From Nectonema munidae (taxonomy: Eukaryota; Nematomorpha; Nectonematoida; Nectonematidae): a stretch of DNA of 64,000 nt. The stretch covers positions 682,001 through 746,000 of the forward strand of contig JAUIRK010000461.1 of the NCBI GenBank assembly GCA_030549495.1. The letters run 5' to 3'. Position numbers and translations under genes: made by a program. Under the pieces are notes generated by a model. That model ran no database searches and was not told the origin of the DNA. It was given only the letters and a program-made list of their open reading frames with translations. Positions 1-12,539 of this stretch are shown here, one piece after another; positions within the stretch are counted from its first letter, which is position 1, and the number at the start of each line of letters is the position of its first letter.

Positions 1-92
1 AATGTGCATGAAAAAAGGCTTTTTAAGAAGAGCATTTCAACAAAAACTTATATAGGAATTGATAAGAAAACCCTTCGAATCATAAATGCCAG

Positions 93-1330
93 TGGTCCTC
101 AAACTTTTTCTTCCCAACGCCTCTTTGAGTGAAATTTTTTTCTCCGCGTTTTAAAAGTGAAAGAATAAAATACCTTTTTTTTATAAGAAAATAAACAAAA
201 AACAAAATTAAATATTTTTCATAAAAAATTAAATTCAAAAAATATGAACCATGAAAAATAGTTGAAAATTCAAAGGCTTCCTGCGGCTGATGATTTTTTT
301 ATTATTTCATTCAAATTAGGACTTATTTTTGTAAGTTTAAGTCTTAAGTCCCCTGTCTCATCTATTTTTAATTTATTTCTTTTTGTTTTTCAGATATAGC
401 GCAGCACTGAAACCTGTTTCCACAAGGTATGTCGAAGGAAATGCGAGAAATAAGATTTTATTTTCGAGCAAAGGTCTGGATATAAAAAATTTTCATATTC
501 TGATAAAGGGTGAATGAAGCTTTTCATTTAATATCATTTTGTAAATCAATCATTTCTTCTTGAATTTATAATTCTTTCTTGGACATCAAACTAAGGATCA
601 AAACACCACTCAGGAACTTGAACATCAATCAAGTCTTTGAACCGTTTCTCCATATCGGATTTTAATGAATTTATGTGATCAAAGTACACTTTACCAATTT
701 TTATGCCTTCTTTAAAAATAGAATTAAGATTGGTAAACTGATGAAATCTAATTTGTTGATGAAACCCACCAATAATTCCTTTAGCATTTATTATGTTTGA
801 AGATCTTCCTTGAAGTTTGAGATTAACATCTTTAATTTTCCAAAAATATCAGCCAGATAAGCAATATCGTTTTTAATTGAAAGTTTCTACGTTTTTTGAC
901 ATTTCATTAATTCTTGACAATACTGTGTTCTTACTCAACGGAATAAATGAAAGTAAATTATTATCATCTGAACCAATCATTGTGCCAATAAATTCTTTGA
1001 TACAAGGTAGTATCAAATTTTCTCGAATATTTTATTTGCTTTACCTGATTCCGCAATTAGTAAAGAAATTTTGTATGGTGTTAAAAGACACTTTTCAAGA
1101 TTATTTGAACTTTTAGAAATATTAATACTTAAACATTGTTTTTTTGTATGTTTTTCCTTCAAGTTTTTGAAATACAGTTCATCTTTGTTAACTTTGTGAG
1201 GGGGAATTTTTTTCAAATGATTACTTAATCGGAAGGGCTTCATTATTTATCATTACTGGGACATTGAATAAAACCAAACGTCAAATAATCTGAGGAATAT
1301 TGATGACATTTTCTCTTTTCAGACATTCAC
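93..1330 (-). mobile_element. Decayed hAT transposon (ZBED5/FAM200-like)
   Basis: The lower end at about 93 begins CAGTGGTCCTCAAAC, the type of terminus found in many hAT elements. On the minus strand, 1243-1013 reads MKPFRLSNHLKK and later SLLIAESGKA, matching the region just after the BED zinc finger of ZBED5/FAM200/SCAND3-type hAT transposases. The codons just upstream (to about 1300) still resemble the FGFI..C part of the BED finger in another frame. Further down the minus strand, about 870-600, fragments such as IAYLADIFGKLK and LQGRSSNI match the C-terminal half of the same family. Most of the middle is missing and the frame shifts repeatedly, so this is a dead, internally deleted copy. 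The matching upper terminus was not found. Confidence 0.72.
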
Positions 1331-1393
1331 AAATCTAGCAATTTAGCATGGATCTTCGTAAACAAGCAGTTGCTGTAATATCCCTATACCCCA

Positions 1394-1476
1394 CAGATCG
1401 GCAAACTTTTTACCCGTCGACCCCTTCATAGAACTCGACCTACAGGGGTCGATATCGACCACTTTGCCGACACCTG
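1394..1476. mobile_element. Short hAT-type MITE, same end family as 46064-47204
   Basis: This is an 83-bp element beginning CAGATCGGCAAAC and ending TTTGCCGACACCTG, so its termini are inverted repeats around GTCGACCCC and GGTCGATATCGACC. ATACCC is present on both flanks, compatible with a decayed 8-bp target duplication. The same two ends bound the larger element at 46064-47204, so this looks like an internally deleted relative. Confidence 0.6.
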
Positions 1477-1484
1477 CATACCCT

Positions 1485-2321
1485 TTCTAACACAGAATGT
1501 GTGATGTAAAATGCAAGTTCATCATCACATGGCTGTAGTCAAGAGATAACAACAATAAAATGAAAATTTTTCATGAAATCATTCATAATCCATTTTTTAA
1601 TTACAAAAAGTTTATCATCTAAAAGACACTCTCTTTCATAACCAAGCAAAAAATAGGTTAAATTCGATTCAAATTTATAAAAAAAATTCAAAATAGCTAT
1701 ATCTTCACATATTGGTATTTTTCATAGTTATGGTAACTCAACTGTTTGAAAATTTTCATATAACTTTCTTACTGACTTGATGATTGAAATATTAACTAAT
1801 AAAATAAAGCTCTAAATATTTTTGATTCACAAGGAAGGAGCTTTTCAAATAAAATAATAGTGAACCAATCCAGGGTTACTCAAATTTCAAAGGTTACTAT
1901 AGCAAGGTTCGCCCTAAATCGTAGTACAAAGCGAGGTATTCCTATATATCAATAGGAAACTAGATTTGATACATAAACACGGTATCATAAAATAGAAAAG
2001 CAAAAAAAGTGTTTTTTCAATCTCCAATGATAATGGTGGATAGCGGTGATAAATTATGTTTATTTTATTAAAATTGTAATATCTATAAAAAATAAGCATT
2101 TAGTCTTCTTTGTAGAAGTTATAAAAATAAAAATAACAAGTTCACCACAAAATTCAAAGATTTTAAGAAATATAATTTGTGATGCAGAGTCATTATACAT
2201 ATATACTAATAAAAGAGCAATAATAATCATATTATGCAGAAGGAAAAAAACCACCAGAAAACAAAAAAAGTCACAGCAAAAATAAAATGACTTAGAGATA
2301 AGTTATAAAGGACAGGAGTAT
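1485..2321. other. AT-rich intergenic, downstream of claudin-like gene
   Basis: No gene or clear repeat is seen. The part next to 2321 is the 3' flank of the minus-strand claudin-like gene. TTTATT at about 2058 and other T-rich spots could act as minus-strand AATAAA polyadenylation signals, but none stands out. Confidence 0.4.
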
Positions 2322-3113
2322 TTATACTTTGGATGGTAGACTCTTTTGCTGAGTGCATATGGAACTTTGGTTGGAGGCGTATTTGTGAGTGTAAAGAATA
2401 CTGAAATACGTTCTGCGCTTTTCAATGTAAACAAAGGCTATCGTAGCCAATACGTTGAAGAGTGAGGCGACACACGCTGCGTAGGCCCAACAAATCTTCC
2501 AGCTATACTTGCGTGATTCTCCACCAGAAGAGAGGCTGAAAATGTGAATATCGTGGTTCACCCGAATCGGCAGAGCTATCAGAAGAATGGGCATCAGAAG
2601 GGAGACAATCAAGAGTAATGCCAGAACCAAGTTTACGTGCTTTGAAAACTTGGGGGACTTCTCTTCCTTGTATTTGTGAGTGTGCACCGCAACGATGCAC
2701 TGGAAACTCAAGGTTAAACACAAGCAAAAGGCACATATGATTAAAATAATTAAAGTGCTGAACGTCCACATGTGGAAGGGAAAGAAGGTGTCGGAGAGGA
2801 AATGGCATTTAACACTGGAGCTAAGAGAGGAGTCAGAATTCGTTAAGAGCGGATATAGGAGATGACTTTTACTGGAAAAGACGCTCAAGCCTTTGGCGAG
2901 GACATGGGGAAAGAGACTGCAAATGCGCCATAGACCAAAATAGGTGTCGTTCGTGCCAAACCAAGAAGAGGAGATGAGAGACAGGACGAGGAAGAGGAGA
3001 GCGAGAGCGTTGAAGATGATCGTCTTGATTTTGAAGAAGCAGAACGCCACCGACGTCGCCATACTCGAAGTGGACGCTGAGTTGAGAGAAGAGGACTGCT
3101 GCATCACTCCCAT
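2322..3113 (-). CDS. Claudin/PMP22-like four-pass membrane protein
   Basis: This is an uninterrupted 263-residue reading frame, by far the best host-gene candidate outside RpS2. It has four hydrophobic segments at about residues 31-50, 118-142, 160-183 and 205-229. The first extracellular loop carries W51, then G60-L61-W62 and C65, the W..GLW..C signature of the claudin/PMP22/EMP superfamily. C103 is a candidate partner cysteine, although the spacing to C65 (38 residues) is much longer than in classical claudins. The short cytoplasmic ends and basic tail (EKRR after TM4) fit that topology. Family members act at the plasma membrane in septate or tight junctions or as tetraspan accessory proteins; the exact role here is unknown. 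The ATG at 3113 is preceded directly by an in-frame stop, so it is the furthest start in this exon; Met4 and Met18 are alternatives. No intron is evident in the coding part. Confidence 0.75.
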   Translation of the reverse strand: MGVMQQSSSLNSASTSSMATSVAFCFFKIKTIIFNALALLFLVLSLISSSWFGTNDTYFGLWRICSLFPHVLAKGLSVFSSKSHLLYPLLTNSDSSLSSSVKCHFLSDTFFPFHMWTFSTLIILIICAFCLCLTLSFQCIVAVHTHKYKEEKSPKFSKHVNLVLALLLIVSLLMPILLIALPIRVNHDIHIFSLSSGGESRKYSWKICWAYAACVASLFNVLATIAFVYIEKRRTYFSILYTHKYASNQSSICTQQKSLPSKV

Positions 3114-4214
3114 TTATCTAGCAAGTATAGGTACGTAGTTCTCACTGTGTTATGCGATAAGCGGCTAGATCCTTAAGTCAACAACCTAGAAACTACCTGT
3201 CCAATACTTACCTAAAAAATAAATAAACCAGTAAGGATGCTTTATTACTTTTCATTTGAGCACACGTGTGCAGATGGGTAAAGTATGAGACATATAGCGA
3301 AATTAGAGGATTTAATTCCATTTGAGAGTGCCATCTAAATTGGCTTTCACACGGATCGAATGATGCAAGTACTTGCCCCAATATTTTATCTCTGCAAAAA
3401 CTGCTTTTATTATATACTTGAAAAATTGAGCATTACTATATCAATTTGAGAAATTAAAAAAATTATTAAGGTGAAAAAAAATAAATAAATAACCTCTGCT
3501 AAATAGTTTAGGCAAAGGTCTGCCATCTTCAGAGAAAAAAAATTGTGAATGTACTCTGAACAATTGAAATATTACATAGACTGTTTGTTCTGTCTTGCAT
3601 GATAAAATACATAATATGCTAGTTGAATGATTAACTTAATCTTCGGCACTTGGTAATACATACGCTTGCCAAATTTCTATGCATTCACAACAGTTATATA
3701 AAATGTGGACTGAGGAAATTGAAATTAAAAGTTCAAATTCAGCTTAGCAACAACTAGGAGTGTCACAACAATTACTTGAATGTAAGTAGTAAAAGCCGTG
3801 TGCAAATGACTAAGAAACCTAAAGGATTTGATAAGCATAAATAGAAATTGTTTCCAAATTGCCAAAACTACAGCGAAGGAGGTCTCCTGAGGGCTTCTTT
3901 TTCTCTTTGTTATAACAAATTTGTTTTGGCGCTACTTTTCTACATCAAAGTCACCACAGGTATTACAGAGGCGGAAATTAAAATATGAATGCGTTACGTG
4001 AAAATTACATAAAGCATTAGAGCTTATGTGATTCCAAAAAATTCGTTAAATTATATTATATAAAAAAACTTGATAATAATAAGAATATCATATTGAATAA
4101 GCAAGCACTAACCTTATACGACACTTTATTTACCTCAAATTATATCAAATCAGTTTCATTTTCTCATTTTCAAAAAGATAAATCAGCAGGATATCTAAGA
4201 ATTCCTTAAACATA
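3114..4214. other. Upstream flank of claudin-like gene, nothing recognised
   Basis: This is AT-rich DNA between the claudin-like start and a MITE-like repeat. It presumably contains the minus-strand promoter and 5' UTR, but I see no convincing TATA element, further exon or repeat. Confidence 0.35.
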
Positions 4215-4545
4215 TGAGTTTTACGCCTGCTACAATTCTTACCCTTTATTCAGTCATGGACCGCTTTAAAAAGCTAATGAAAGCTATGGACCCCCTCAAA
4301 AGAAATTTTCACATAAAAGGCATAAAAAACCTTGCATGCCTTTAATATTTGTACTTGCAAAGAAATACTTAGTTTTTACTAAAATGATCCATTATAAAAT
4401 GTTTTTGAATATTTATAAAATATATTAATCAGTAAAATGTATATGAAAGTATATTTATAATTTTAAATTTAAAAATGGTTTTTTTAATCTCACGGACCTC
4501 TTGAAACCCAGACCACAGAAGGAATCCCTGATTTAGAGCGTCTAT
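4215..4545. mobile_element. Possible hAT-type MITE
   Basis: The right end, read on the minus strand, starts CAGGGATTCCTTCTGTGGTC and continues to AAGAGGTCCGTGAG. The left end contains TTCTTACCC followed by CATGGACCGC and TGGACCCCCTC. Paired ends rich in GGACC/GGTCC with CAGGGNTTCT starts are typical of non-autonomous hAT elements. The inverted match is imperfect and I could not find a clean 8-bp duplication. Confidence 0.45.
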
Positions 4546-7500
4546 AGAAAAAAATGATCATGGAGAGACTTTATTGGATTTCTTTCTAAAATGAACTTCT
4601 TCTGAATAATCTATATATGAACGCAATGTGAATGATGAAGAGTAATACTCTTACACAAGAAATAATAACTCATATCATCTTAGGGATGTGAAGTACAATT
4701 TTTCTTTCAGAAAGTTATAATACGTTTGCTTGCACTGTAGATTAAAATTTGCTCAAAAATTGGAAGAAGAGAAATGACTTTGTTTTTGTAGAATTGAAGA
4801 AAATATATTTAAATTGCATCAAAAATTTCAATCCAAAACATTATTGGGCGTAATATCATTGTCAAAAACAAAATATAGGCGATATAATGAGAGAGGTGTA
4901 GGAAGCGAATCATAGAAATGAAGAATTTTAGCAAGGTCTATATTTGACATGAAACTATAGGATATAAGAATGCTGTGTCTACGTTATGTCATCTTACAAG
5001 AGAAAATAATAATCAACGAGCATAATTGTACACGACTTGTAATCTTTGGAAAATATGTGATGTGTAACAGTGATTACAACACACAGCCCTAGTGTTAAAA
5101 AAGTGATGAAAGTCAATCTTATTTTACTTCAAGTTTTTTAACATCACTTGAATTTATTTCAAAAAATGTTTATCTCGTTATTTTCAGCTTTTTCACTTCT
5201 TTTTAGGATAAATGAGCGAAATAGACAGCAAACTCTCCATTTTTCATTTCATTGAAAAATTAGCAACTAATAATAATTTCTACATTTTTGTCTGGTGAAA
5301 ATTATTGCACGCAGGATTTTAAACTAAATAATTATCAGTACTTTTATACTGGAATCTACATGCTTTAACATTTAAAGAATGTTAAACTTTGTGCAAAAGT
5401 TTATAATACTATAATTAATAAATAAGCTTAACTCCTATTTGAACTTGTTTAATAGTTATAATAGGTTAACTGCAATAATTGTGAACATTTATTGAGACGT
5501 AAGCAACGCCTTTCTATGCATGATACTTGGACGCATAATCATGACATTCAAAAAATTCTAAATAATACATTCAAAAATTAAGACACTTATAGGAAACTTT
5601 CAGCACTCAAAATTTGATTTTCCTGAGAAACATTTACTACTCGATTTTTTCAGTTTTTTTATAAATAAAAAAGAGTGTATAGTGGTGATAACTTTAAAAA
5701 TTGCATAAGATTGCTTTTTGTCAAAATATTTAAAATAAATTAATAACAAATATTGAAAATAACATTCGTTACATACCATAATAGTAAGTTTTATTTTTGT
5801 AATTTTTTGAAAAAATAAAAGATAATAATTTCAGAAATAAGAGATAATAAATAGTAAAATAAATCGACCACACACAAGGGATTTTTCTAAAAGCTTGCAA
5901 ATTTTACAGCATTTAGAGAAATTAATAATCAATCGTTTCCAAAAATTATGACATTAACTTTTCTAATTTGCTGTTTTATTTGTTACAAAAACTAAATAAA
6001 AAAACATATTTTGAAAATGGCCCTTTGAAAAAAGTGTCTCAAAATAAATAGTGTTCAATGAGCTGGATTTTATCGCTTCTTTATTTTTACTTATTCACGA
6101 TATATTTTTAACTTGTTTCTTGTTCAAATTTTCATTTTTTTGAATGAATGGAGAGAATTTTCTCTGCATCCTTCTTTGGCATAACTCTTCGTCCGCTCTC
6201 CCTCTTGGTGACAGAACTGGCTGTACCTCATAGATTTGGTAAGACGACATTTTTTGGTTTTAGGTAGTAGTGTTGTAACACTACGGTACACCAGTAATAA
6301 GAAAATGTTGAGTAAAAATTATTTTAATTTGTAATCGTTAATAAGCCATTTGAACTTAGGAGAGTATTGAGAAAGCATTTCAAAAATTTAATGATTTTCT
6401 ATTTCTTTAACCACTACAGACTATAAATGACTAAAAAACCGAATAAAAAGCCAAAATTAAACATAAAACATTTGAAAAAAAGACGGAAGTAAAACTTACA
6501 AATGAGAAAGGAGTACTGAAATAAAACTAGAGTTTATTTTTCTACATTCGTTCGTATCGATATAAATTAATAATGGAAAGAAGTAAATCAATCAATAACT
6601 GTATACATATTTTATAATCTACGTTTTAACTTATATACTCGAAAATTTCAATTAAATAAGTAAGCTTAACGTACTTGAATTAACTATCTTTCATATTATT
6701 AAGATGATGATGATGATGATGATAAATATGCACAAGTATGTCTTTGTGGATGAGGAAGAGCTCATCCAGAGTTTTTGTCTCTCAGATAAAAGACAAAAAC
6801 GTTAACGAACAACGTATCGATTTTTATAAAGGAGGGAACAAAGTACACATCTTCATTTATCACAATACTCATAGAGCATAGAGCGATCTTTGAAAATTTG
6901 TTGAAAAAAAGAAGAATTTAAAGAAGAATTGTAAATTTAATGAAACGAGTAAAGATAATGCTGAAAATGGAAATTTAAATACACAAAACAAATAAATTGC
7001 AAAAGAATTTTTACCTCGAATTTTTTTTACTTTTATTATCTTGTATGTGTTTAAAAATTCCTTTTTCCAAAGTAGCAGGTTAGTTAGTTCTGAAGCATCT
7101 AAAAACATGTACATACATTGAATAGGCAAATTTACTTTATTTATATGGCTAAAAATATTCGAAAAATGGGTTTAGCTATAAATAGACTCCTCATTATATA
7201 AAGTCTCAAATTGTTCTGAAAGTGAGTTTTTTATCTATATTAATAATAGTAAAACATGCGATCAAATTCGTGCTCTTGAAAGCCAACGAACTTCTGTGTA
7301 GTAAAGAAGAACTTCATAATATGCTCCGATTTCCTGACATTAAAAGTTATCAATCACAATAAAATCTGATTTAATAATTTTTCTATTTCTCTAAAGTTGG
7401 CACCATTCAAACAAAAAAAACTTGTGCTTAAAAGAAATTACATACATATTTGAATAGAGACTCACAAGCACACATGTTATCAATGGAAAAAAAGCTTTAA

Positions 7501-7735
7501 TAAAGTTAGGCAATGTTTATAACCCTATTTGATGCCGAATGAGGTAAATAAAGGGAGCAGAGCAAATTTTACTCAAAATTAAGAAGGAAAAGAAACAAAG
7601 CCATTGTGTTAACTATTCATCCCAAATAAAAGATAGTTTTTTGTTTTAGTTATTTTTAAAGGTACAAATTAGTTGACAATCTTCACTCAATTTATTTTTT
7701 TTACAAAAATAAAAAGTTAACAGTCCCCGTGAGAC
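4546..7735. other. AT-rich intergenic DNA, one trinucleotide repeat
   Basis: No coding region is recognised. Apart from the GAT repeat at 6703 the stretch is low-complexity AT-rich DNA. A small palindrome (GTAGTGTT GT AACACTAC, about 6267-6284) is the only other structure noticed. Confidence 0.4.
6703..6724. repeat. (GAT)n microsatellite
   Basis: Seven uninterrupted GAT trinucleotides, directly readable. Confidence 0.9.
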
Positions 7736-7737
7736 GG

Positions 7738-7785
7738 AAGCATGGACCTATTACGGATCCGTAGACCCAAGGTTAACAACCACTG
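7738..7785 (-). mobile_element. Isolated hAT-type terminus
   Basis: Read on the minus strand the segment starts CAGTGGTTGTTAACCTTGGG and continues with GTCTACGGATCC, closely resembling hAT terminal repeats. The opposite end was not found to the left, so this is a fragment. Confidence 0.5.
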
Positions 7786-10579
7786 TTTTAAAGCAAGATT
7801 TTTCAAAAATTTCATTTTATTACAGATGAAAATATAAATTAAAATAAAGTTTCAAAATATATCATTTGAATTAAAAACACTGAAATTACAATTAAATTCT
7901 AAGAAATGGTATGGGCGATTATAATAAATTGATTATAACTATATCATTTCAAAAGCGTTCTCAATCTTGCTATGCTAAAAATTTAGGCTGAAAGCAAACC
8001 CTTAGTTTTCTTGGAGCATATGAAGAATTTCCACTCCTTATTAGCTAGGCGTGGTTGTTCTTCATTAGCACAAACTTCGTGGATGTTCTTCAATAGATGA
8101 AATAAAGGGTGGTAGCACTTCAGGAGAATAATTAAAAGATATATGGATGGGATATTTTTTATAAAAAGTATTAGGCTGCTTATTTTAAGCCATATATCTT
8201 AGCGTATACATAGAAAAAAAGGAAGTGAAAACTTTAATTACAATAATAATCAGCTAATAAGTGAAATATATATATATATAGCTAGAATTTATGTGTGGCT
8301 TCAGAGGTTTTCAAAAAATAGTTTATGTTATTATAAAAGTCAATAGTTCAATCTATGAATAATTGCATCTTTGCGATTTCAAGGCAAGCCCCTTTCAGGG
8401 GTAAAAATTTTTAGGTTTTTTTATTTGAGTTTTTTGTTTAGTAAAATTTAACAATAAAGAAATAAATTTTGCATAAAAATATTTTTATATAAAATTTAAA
8501 ACATAAGTTCAAAGGGGGAAGGCAATATGTTTTAGAAACTGTTCTACTATAAGAGATATAAAAGTTACATTCACCTTACTTCATAAGAACTTTAGAAAGC
8601 GTCTTATTTTTGAGGCGAGCACTTTGAAAAAGAAGTGGAAAATAGTAAGCTTCTATAAAGTGGATACCGACAACAAATTGCAAGGCAATAAATAGTGAGC
8701 GACACATAGAAATGTAAGGCAAATTTATGCAAATGTTCGTTGGAATAAATAAATATAATAATGGAGGAAAGAGTTACCGCAAGCCTTTGTCCCTTCATTT
8801 ATATAGCGTACGTTTACAAGCTTGATGAAAAGAAAAAATGCAATTTTACTATTTCATAGAGTGCGTACACTACTTGATAAGTCAACAGACAAGGTGTCGT
8901 TAAGCAATGGCATCCACGATAGAAGCTTCTTTGTCAGAATGATGTTTACTTAACTCTAGCACTCCTTACTTATCTCTCCATACACATTTTAAAGAGGTTT
9001 GATGGAATTCAAATGTTTCATTTAGTGAAAAGCAGAAGGATTCTTCAGTAATCCTCAGTTGAAAGTGATAAGCGTTATAAACGTTAACTTTTCATATACT
9101 CACTTCTAGTAGTGAATTTAATTTGATAAAAGATAAAGATATCAATTGAAATGATGAAACCATGAAGCGTAAATCTTAAGATAATGACGTTGTTTGCTTA
9201 AAACAAACTGTTCTTCTGTGTCAAAAGTTTTTCCTTTTGAACAAAATAAAGGAATAAACTATTTTATTAAATAACTATATATCGACGGTGGTATTTTATA
9301 AGTTTTGTTCTTTAAAAAACACACTATTCAAAATAAACATTGTCGACACTGAAGTCATTTTTAGTCTGCCAATGATGTTTTAAGGATTGCTGAAAACTAA
9401 TAGGTCTACAAAAAAGATATTGACAATACTTTCTAAGAACTCGTTCAGATAAAAATATAACAAAAATTTATAATCAGAACTCAACTATGCTTAGGTTTCA
9501 TCCCAATTTGTTTATGTGTAAGTAAAAAACAATATAAAACATTCCCTTCATTCAGATAAATGCGTCACAATAGGAGATCTGACAAGATAAGAATTAAAAG
9601 ACGAGCATCTACAAACATGGTTACTATAAGTTAAAAAAATATAGTGAAAGCAAAACATTTCCTTCTATCTATAAAAAGAAGTTTGATTGAATCAATGAAT
9701 TGTAGACAAAAAAAGAGTCTTGTTTGTTATGAAGCTCTCCTCACGCGCCAAATGAATATTTAGGTATTTTTTATTTTATTAGGTTTTGTAGGCAATCAAA
9801 AAGTAGAAGTAGTTTGAATTAGCAAATTAATTGAATGACAAACTCACTAACTGCATATATACGGACATTAAATTTAATATATAAACTATGTTCATTTTAT
9901 AAATTGAAACAAAAAAAGTGCACATCGAGGAAACACATGACATAGTTTAATTGTTTATTTCTATTTTTCTTTCAGCATCTTTAAAATTGATGCCTTGATT
10001 TTAAAGATAATTTTATATTTAAAGTTATTTTAGGAAATAACTTTTATAAAACATATATTGACCGAAATTTTTGACAGTTAATCATTTGAAAAAATTCGCC
10101 CTCCCCCACTAAAAAATGTAACCCTTGTGAGCAATGGTAAAAAACATGAATATAATTTCAGCAGAGAAGATTAAATCCAAAAAAGTTGGAAAATGCATAG
10201 GTTTGGGGAGGGTACAGATTTATCTTTGTGAAAACTAACAAACTATAGAGAAAAGAAACAGCAAACACTGAAATTTCAAATAGGTTAGGAAGATATAAAA
10301 GCATACTTTATTAGAGAATTTAGAGGCTTTAACCAGGAGATATCGATAAAATTATAGATATAAAACTAGAATAAAGAAAGAGAACAAAATAAGAAATTTA
10401 TAATTTAGTTCGAAAGACACGATAAAAAATTTCTGAAACTTTTCTAAAATATAATACTTATGCAATTTTTATCATCAGATTTGGATTCAGCGACTGTATT
10501 TAAGAAACGACTAATTTTATGTGAAATAACTTGTTTTTAATTTTAAATTTCTTCATTTCAACATCTCCATTCACTTATC
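7786..10579. other. AT-rich intergenic DNA, nothing recognised
   Basis: No reading frame with recognisable content and no clear repeat is visible. There is a short (TA)n at about 8269-8280 and a small CCCCTTTCAGGGG palindrome near 8390. Confidence 0.4.
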
Positions 10580-12060
10580 TTTAGTATTGCCAAAAAAGAA
10601 TACACACAAGCAATCATTTGTACTAAAAAGAACGCATGGGTAAAATTTGCGAGCCAGAACTCAAACAACCCATGAAATACCATCAATAAGTTTACTAAAA
10701 AGAAACACTCAATACTTCAATACTTCCTTGCCCAACTGAACATACCACCTACTACAACCCTCCCTTTCTATCCACAATCTTTCCTCTTGACTTAACATCT
10801 TCTGGCCCTCCTTTTCACCACCAAATTCGAGAACATCATAGACTTTATTCAAAATTCCACTTTCCCTCATATCACCTTTAAAAAAGAAACAAAGCAGTAA
10901 ATTTTCTTAAAATAAATTCTTTATCTAGCTTCGATCTTATCTCACTCAAACGCAATAAGGAATCCATACATATTCTAAATAAACATCTACTTCTTATTTT
11001 CAATGCATGTCTTATCGACTCACATCACTCTAATGTTTGAAAAATCGGTAAGCTCATACTTATTCCTAAACCTAATAATGATTCTAGCCTATTTCAAAAT
11101 TTACACCCAATCACACTTTTATCCACTCTAGACAAACTTTTCGAAAAAATCATTATATTATATTCTATCCAACCTTGCAATTTGCATACATCTCTAACAA
11201 ATACAAGGAAACTGCTCTATCTCAACTCCTTTCTTTCTCCTCAGAAAACTTCTATAATTTTTCTAGACATAGACAACACTTTCAACACAGCCTAATATCC
11301 TGCCATTATCTCAAATCTCATTCAGAAATCCCTTCTCTCAGTACATGATTAAACGTATAAGCTCTTTCAAATCGGTGCATCAGATCTTCCGACATCGCGC
11401 CTTCATCCATAAGTTAGCCCTCTCGACACACCAAGGAGGATGTCTATCAGATATCAGGTGGCTAGTTCTCATCGACCAGCTTCTCAACCTCATCTACACG
11501 CACACTGACTTCCCTCAATGTTTTTCTGATGACATACTATTCACCTACACCAGCAACTCTCAACAAGCAAACCACACCATAGCGTTCTCATTTCAACTAA
11601 AGTAATATGAAAGAGCCAGTACACATAAGATTTTCTTCAACGGCAGTAAAAACCAACCTCATTCACTTCACATGTAAGAACACAGAACATTTACTCCTTC
11701 TTTTAAATACCAATACTACTATACCTACCTCTGAGTCTATTAAAGACGTTTAAAACTTTAAATTTATTTAAAAAAATTAAACCAAAAACTGTCAGCCAAC
11801 CATTTTTAATGAAAAGCGCCATCTCTTACAAATGGGCCACTAAATACAGATACTCATCCTTGATCCTCCCAGCTATTCAATACGGAATTCTTTCATTCCT
11901 TAAAGCACCCGATGACCATCCACTTTCTAGACAAAATACACGGACTCTGCCTATTATGCATCATCAACGCCAATCGCACCACGTCCACCTTGTGCATAGA
12001 AATCCTAACCTACACTCTACCGTTACAACTTCAGCTCAAAAGACTTATTAAGAGATTAGT
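10580..12060 (+). mobile_element. Degenerate LINE (Jockey-like) reverse transcriptase
   Basis: Fragments in several frames follow the order of a Jockey-type non-LTR retrotransposon. At about 10590-10720 there is a linker like EYTQAIICTKKNAWVKF. At about 11040-11150 the frame reads IGKLILIPKPNND and then ITLLSTLDKLFEKII, the motif that opens the reverse transcriptase fingers. At 11345-11605 the palm region includes SDDI in place of YADD. At 11809-12050, SSLILPAIQYGI matches the C-terminal LILP..YG motif. The YADD change, stops and frameshifts make it inactive. A related copy lies inverted at 45500-47640. Confidence 0.75.
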
Positions 12061-12539
12061 ACAATCAGTACATTTAATTTCATTTTCATATATTTTATGG
12101 CGTAAATTAGGGAATGAAATAGCTAATTCATATAAATTTAAGGTTTGTAACAAATTTTCTTCCAAAAAGTTTGAACCTTCAATTTCTATTTAAAATAGTC
12201 AAATTTAAATTCACGGCTTAATATCTTTCAATTCATAGACCCAAGAATATATATTTTCAAACAATTTACTTTACTAACTGAATGTATGTGAAGGTAGAAT
12301 ATGTAAATTATATAAGATGAGGTCTTTCTATGTTACTAATTTAGTTTTCTAACATTTCGTAGCTAAAAATTTTAAATTTAAATTTTAAGCCACAATGCAA
12401 GAGTTTCACAAACAAAAATTTGTCTACTAGGTGTTTGTTATATACATATTGTACGTAAAAGCTTTAACCTCAAAGACGAATTCAATCTCAAACAAATGGT
12501 TAAATACCCAATGCAATACTAATTACAAATCTAAATAGA

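Noticed and set aside
2503-2808. Second minus-strand frame inside the claudin-like gene
   Set aside because: It lies in a different frame of the same strand, has no domain, and the 263-codon frame has the clear tetraspan pattern.
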